Positions 36,044-39,329 of a DNA stretch of 39,329 nucleotides are shown here, piece after piece. Source of the DNA: Priapulus caudatus (Eukaryota; Priapulida; Priapulimorpha; Priapulimorphida; Priapulidae); NCBI RefSeq assembly GCF_000485595.1, contig NW_014577076.1, forward strand, positions 1,123,814 to 1,163,142, in the 5' to 3' direction. The notes under the pieces are model-generated. The model was not told the DNA's origin and did not search any database. It worked only from the letters and a program-made list of their open reading frames with translations. Each line of letters begins with the position of its first letter. Within the stretch, counting starts at the first letter, position 1. A program made the position numbers and the translations under genes.

Positions 36044-36119
36044 CTTGATTGAGACATGAACTGCCAGACATTTGAACTGGAAATCAAGTGTGCTATCTAC
36101 TAAACCAACACTGCCCCCA
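36044..36119 (-). repeat. tRNA-like sequence (possible SINE head or tRNA pseudogene)
   Basis: On the minus strand, GTTGGTTTAGTAGATAGCAC resembles a D-arm/A-box. About 30 bases later CAGTTCATGTCTC resembles a B-box, with a possible TTGA/TCAA anticodon stem between them. The acceptor stem is not convincing. It is probably a decayed tRNA or tRNA-derived SINE, not a working tRNA. Confidence 0.3.
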
Positions 36120-36373
36120 GGTGGTGAATACATATCTAGGTGAAATTATACACCAATGACCAAAAAAGGCTTTAAAAATATATGCAAAATGGCTTCATAG
36201 AACGATTCCCTGCAATGCTAAGAAGCTACACCAAATGCCGTCGAACGCATGATCGCCTTTCAACTATACACACGACACAATGAAGAAGCTTTTAAAAACA
36301 AATATGGATAACCTGGAGTGATTCTTGCGTAAAAATAGGCTCCAGTTACCTTGCCATCAACTACAGGAGTAGC

Positions 36374-36509
36374 TCAGTAGAAGCCCCAGCACTCAAGTGC
36401 TTTAATGACGAAATCCTCGTTACTCGTGAGTGTGTCGTTGTCGTATGTCTTACAGCTGTGCGTCGTTCCATGATACAGGTCACTGTCAAACCAGAGACCA
36501 AACTGTCCG
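36374..36509 (-). CDS. Terminal exon of a TLDc-domain protein (partial)
   Basis: A minus-strand exon begins after the acceptor TTTTTAG (AG at 36510-36511) and runs 136 bp to a TGA stop at 36374-36376. It encodes 44 residues after one carried base: GQFGLWFDSDLYHG, then THSCKTYDNDTL, then EDFVIKALECWGFY. This is the C-terminal signature of the TLDc domain (as in OXR1, NCOA7, TLDC2 and TBC1D24), where a Gly-rich segment precedes F.LW.D.DLY.G.SH.CKT and the domain ends in the E.WGF motif. Such proteins act in oxidation resistance and bind the V-ATPase. Ending right after the domain fits OXR1/TLDC-type proteins; which paralogue it is cannot be told from this exon. The upstream exons should lie at higher coordinates; I did not find them before 39329, so they are probably beyond the window. 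Confidence 0.85.
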
Positions 36510-38023
36510 CTAAAAACACAAAAATCCAACATTTACACAGGGCCAATAAACAGCAAGATTTTAAGGTATATGAACAGATATTGTTATGCAGGCAAAGCAA
36601 AAATTATATAGCTCTATATTTTTATTGAGATTATCCTTTATTAAAATGAAAGTGTCAATGACACTGTATGTAGCTCACCACAAAAAAGGACACAAATGAG
36701 TGTGTGAGAAGAAGTCAGTTTTAATTGAGCAACCATCGACATACATTATAGAAACGAAGAGTATATATGGAAGAACTCCCATTATATACCCTTGATAATT
36801 ATATGTGTAATTTTTTATGTGAAAATAAATGTTTGAGATACATGTGAAAGTCTGAGATGAGGGCGAGTGATGGTGTTACACCTAAATGATCGCCATTTAA
36901 CGTTTTTATAATATTCAGATTTAGGCACTGCCTAAAAGCGGAGCTCCCGATGTGTAACGTGTAAGATTGAGAGGATACGCTTATTCCACGTAGCTGCTAT
37001 ATACCACGTGACAATGGTGTTTTCCTGCCCATAACACAACTTTTGTCAAAGGTTAATTGGTTGCATGAAAGTGTTTACTTCGTATGAGTTTTTCTAGGCG
37101 GTAGCACACGGTTGCCATCTGTATATCGCAATAATAATTTATAAACCAAAATTTGTGACGGTAGATGGCGCTATAACCCGCTTTGATGTTTTTTTAGCGA
37201 ATGGCGTTTCGAAATAAATAGGTTAATGGCTGCGTTCGACATGTTTTGCTAATAACTTGTACTTCTGATTAAATAAATAGACTGTTTTATCATCAGGGTG
37301 GCGAAGGAACATACCAATTTTGCCATTAAAGGTATTGTCAATGAAATCTTGTAAAACGAAAGCACAGACGAGTTGTGGACACCACCAGACTGTTATCTTG
37401 CGTGTCTATAACAATAATATGCTATATAATTGCCAAACCCCCTTTGCATAATTTTTTTAAATATCAAAACCCCTGGCCCTTATTCAGTCACAGTAGCCAA
37501 AAATGCGCAAAAATCTCGTTGAAGCTTGATACTGACTAAAATGGCATTCCGGCATTTTTGCCAAAAAAAATTGCCGTGGCTCCAAAATAGGAACGTTCAA
37601 GATTGGGTAGCATCAGCAGTACAGCACTATAACCCAATTTCAAACATGTGCGTCAAACGGTTCTGAGTTATCGTTGACCCGTAGCAAATGCAAGGCGTCA
37701 AGCAGATGACAGCTGAACGGCTAAAGAAAATAGGAAAATAGCGAATTTCAGCATGTGAAAAATAGGAGGAAAAGGATTTTGGTGAGAAAATATATGTTAA
37801 ATAGGAATATTTGTTGCATTAGATGGCCTCCCAACACCCCTACAGCCATCCCGATCCACCACAAATGGTTTTATTAATATACATATTTGGAGTTACATCA
37901 CATGCGAACAATATTTTGGGGTTTTAATGAGAAATGCATGTTAAAATTGATAAGCAGTTTATACATGCATAAGCACCCATACATGTAGACTACTCCAAAA
38001 TAGTATGACGTACATGTATACAT
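36510..38023 (-). other. Probable intron of the TLDc gene, no exon seen
   Basis: This AT-rich sequence lies upstream of the TLDc terminal exon on its strand. No further TLDc exon was recognised. GAAAATAGG-type A-rich sequence near 37725-37810 resembles the tandem repeat at 38515-38650. Confidence 0.4.
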
Positions 38024-38320
38024 GGGCGGATCCGGCTTTTTGAAAAAGGGGGGGGTCCACTTACTCCAGTAAGAAATAAAGGGCACTTTTATAAAAAGGT
38101 GCCGAAGGCAGCTTATGCGCAGTGTCTAAGGCACGTTGCCACTTCTTAGGGGGACCTTCTCCAAGAAAAATTTTAAAAATTGGTGCATTCTGAGAGCATC
38201 TGAGCAGTAATTTTGATGTCTAGAATGCAAGATGGAATTCCAAATTTTTAAGCAGAAAATTATCTTTTATGTGTTTTCCCTTTTTTGGAGTAAGTGAACC
38301 CCCCCTCTGGATACACATAC
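38024..38320. mobile_element. Probable MITE with GGATCC-type inverted ends
   Basis: The left end is GGGCGGATCCGG followed by a G-run and TCCACTTACTCCAG. The right end, read inverted, is GTATCCAGAGGGGGGGTTCA followed by CTTACTCC. These shared inverted termini bound about 290 bp without coding sequence. No target duplication was confirmed. Confidence 0.55.
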
Positions 38321-38505
38321 CACATCCAACTGAGAAACAACTTTACTGAAATAAAATCTGTAATAGTAAAGAGTATATTACGTTAATTTAAAGGAAGGGG
38401 TGGGGGAGGGGGGTCCTCCCCAAGGAAATTTTTGAAAATTGGGTTACCTGAAATGTAAATTCCTGCATTCTGAGAAGGATACATACAATTCTAGATTCAG
38501 AAAAA
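38145..38505. repeat. Diverged direct repeat pair
   Basis: A segment at about 38148-38230 (GGGGGACCTTCTCCAAG...AAAATTGG...GCATTCTGAGA...TCTAGAATGCAAG) is repeated at about 38410-38500 (GGGGGGTCCTCCCCAAGG...GAAAATTGGG...GCATTCTGAGA...TCTAGATTCAG). They probably represent two related elements or an internal duplication. Confidence 0.5.
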
Positions 38506-38514
38506 TGAAAAGCC

Positions 38515-38650
38515 CTCAAAAATAGGGAAAAATAGGAATTTGTCCAGAAAATAGGAGAAAATAGGAATTGCCCAGAAAATAGGAAAAAATAGGAATTTGT
38601 CCAGAAAATAGGAGAAAATAGGAATTGCCCAGAAAATAGGAAAAAATAGG
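38515..38650. repeat. Tandem repeat, ~28-bp unit in ~56-bp higher-order pairs
   Basis: ATAGGAATTTGTCCAGAAA and ATAGGAATTGCCCAGAAA alternate, joined by ATAGGAGAAA or ATAGGAAAAA, for about four units. The minus-strand open frames here only reflect this repeat (repeated FLFFPIFW-like peptides) and are not genes. Confidence 0.85.
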
Positions 38651-38713
38651 AACTTGACGCCCTGCAAATGTTGACGGAGGGACGGACGTACGACGAACGA
38701 CGACCCATGGCAA

Positions 38714-38744
38714 TAGCTCATCTTGACGAAGTCAAGGTGAGCTA
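38714..38744. repeat. Element-end hairpin, related family
   Basis: TAGCTCATCTTGAC, GAA, then GTCAAGGTGAGCTA is an inverted repeat with one mismatch. It resembles the AGCTCATCTGAC/GTCAGATG hairpin that begins the SERINC-intron repeats. It is followed (read on the minus strand) by CGTCGT/CGTCCGTCC-rich sequence, as those repeats are. It likely marks the terminus of a second family in the same class. Confidence 0.65.
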
Positions 38745-38878
38745 ATAATACAAGAAATTAGCATGTTGTAACTTCTAAGGTTACCCAAGCGTTGTTCATG
38801 TAAAAACCTATACATAAATAAGGAGAAACAAGACCAAAAAGCACAAGTCGATGCCTGAGCGTGTTTGCTACACATTTC

Positions 38879-39329
38879 TAAACAAGTGCTGCAGTGTGAC
38901 AGGGCTCATCTGGTGTCTGGTGTTCTGCTGATATATTCATTTGTGCATAGCAAGACGTCTTATACATAAGTCTTCTTTATTCTTGTTTGACTTCCGTAGC
39001 CAATTCGAACAAATATATCAGCTACACTTTCGCACCCACACATGTGCATTGCAGGTTGGCAGGCAAAAATTATGATTAGAAGCGTGCCAGCCATGGTGTG
39101 CCCCGTGTTTTTGCCTACCTACACGAGCATTTACTGATTCAGCCTTCAGGGTGCTATAGACAGACTGCTTTAGAAAATAATATGATTTAAGGAGTGTAAA
39201 CCTTGTTCAACAAACATTTGCCTTTGCAATTAAACTGTGCACAACCTCACATTCACACAGGTATGGGCTCTAATAATAGCAAAACCAGTTCAGTCCTTTG
39301 TTAACAGTCAATAAATCAATGTTTAACCC
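38879..39329 (-). mobile_element. Partial inverted copy of the SERINC-intron repeat, cut by window edge
   Basis: This is the reverse complement of about 25141-25615. It starts with the family end (ACAAGTGCTGCAGTGTGACA) and continues without a break to the last base of the window. Similarity by eye is high with a few small differences, so the two copies diverged recently. The remaining half, including the hairpin end, lies outside the window. Confidence 0.85.

Noticed and set aside
38519-38650. CRISPR-like array of ~28-bp repeats
   Set aside because: The repeat units are contiguous with no unique spacers, and the genome is eukaryotic.
38388-38721. Minus-strand frames with repeated FLFFPIFW-like peptides
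   Set aside because: All three frames are open because of the 28-bp tandem repeat. The periodicity is in the DNA, with no evidence of a protein.

Overview
The window is eukaryotic nuclear DNA, most likely from an invertebrate animal and possibly a sponge or another early-branching metazoan; the species is inferred only weakly. The evidence is spliced genes with GT-AG introns, AT-rich introns full of dispersed repeats, microsatellites, and three recognisable metazoan gene families. There are no long open reading frames; coding content was recovered by joining short exons at consensus splice sites.

Layout: (1) 1-2201, non-coding with a GT/GC-rich simple repeat at the left edge. (2) 2202-6168, minus strand: a six-exon Rab-family small GTPase most like Rab20 (222 residues once joined). 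(3) About 4533-18175: a head-to-tail tandem duplication of a unit of about 6.8 kb. Unit A is 4533-11386 and unit B is 11387-18175. The unit carries exons 1-3 of the Rab20-like gene plus a foldback element, a hAT-type MITE and a long hairpin-ended repeat. Exons 4-6 are not duplicated. Unit B ends at the left arm of a large inverted repeat (17856-18574). (4) About 20143-30137 (possibly from 18198), plus strand: a nearly complete SERINC (serine incorporator/TMS1 family) gene in at least ten exons, with one copy of the same hairpin-ended repeat in each of three introns. An assembly gap of ten Ns lies in one intron (23453-23462). (5) 30138-36373: 3' UTR and intergenic DNA with a perfect 38-bp palindrome and short tandem repeats. 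(6) 36374-36509, minus strand: the terminal coding exon of a TLDc-domain protein whose upstream exons were not found. (7) 36510-39329: repeat-rich DNA with an inverted copy of the intronic repeat running off the right edge.

The genes do not form a pathway; they are ordinary neighbours. Rab20 acts in endosome/phagosome trafficking, SERINC is a multi-pass membrane lipid-handling protein, and TLDc proteins act in oxidation resistance and V-ATPase regulation.

The points most worth following are: the partial tandem duplication, whose two copies differ mainly by small indels and which may be an assembly artefact; the one-base exon difference between the copies; the unusual G4/G5 guanine-binding motifs of the Rab; and the repeat family that places tandem AGGTCA half-sites inside SERINC introns. 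I did not find convincing evidence of a new multi-gene system.
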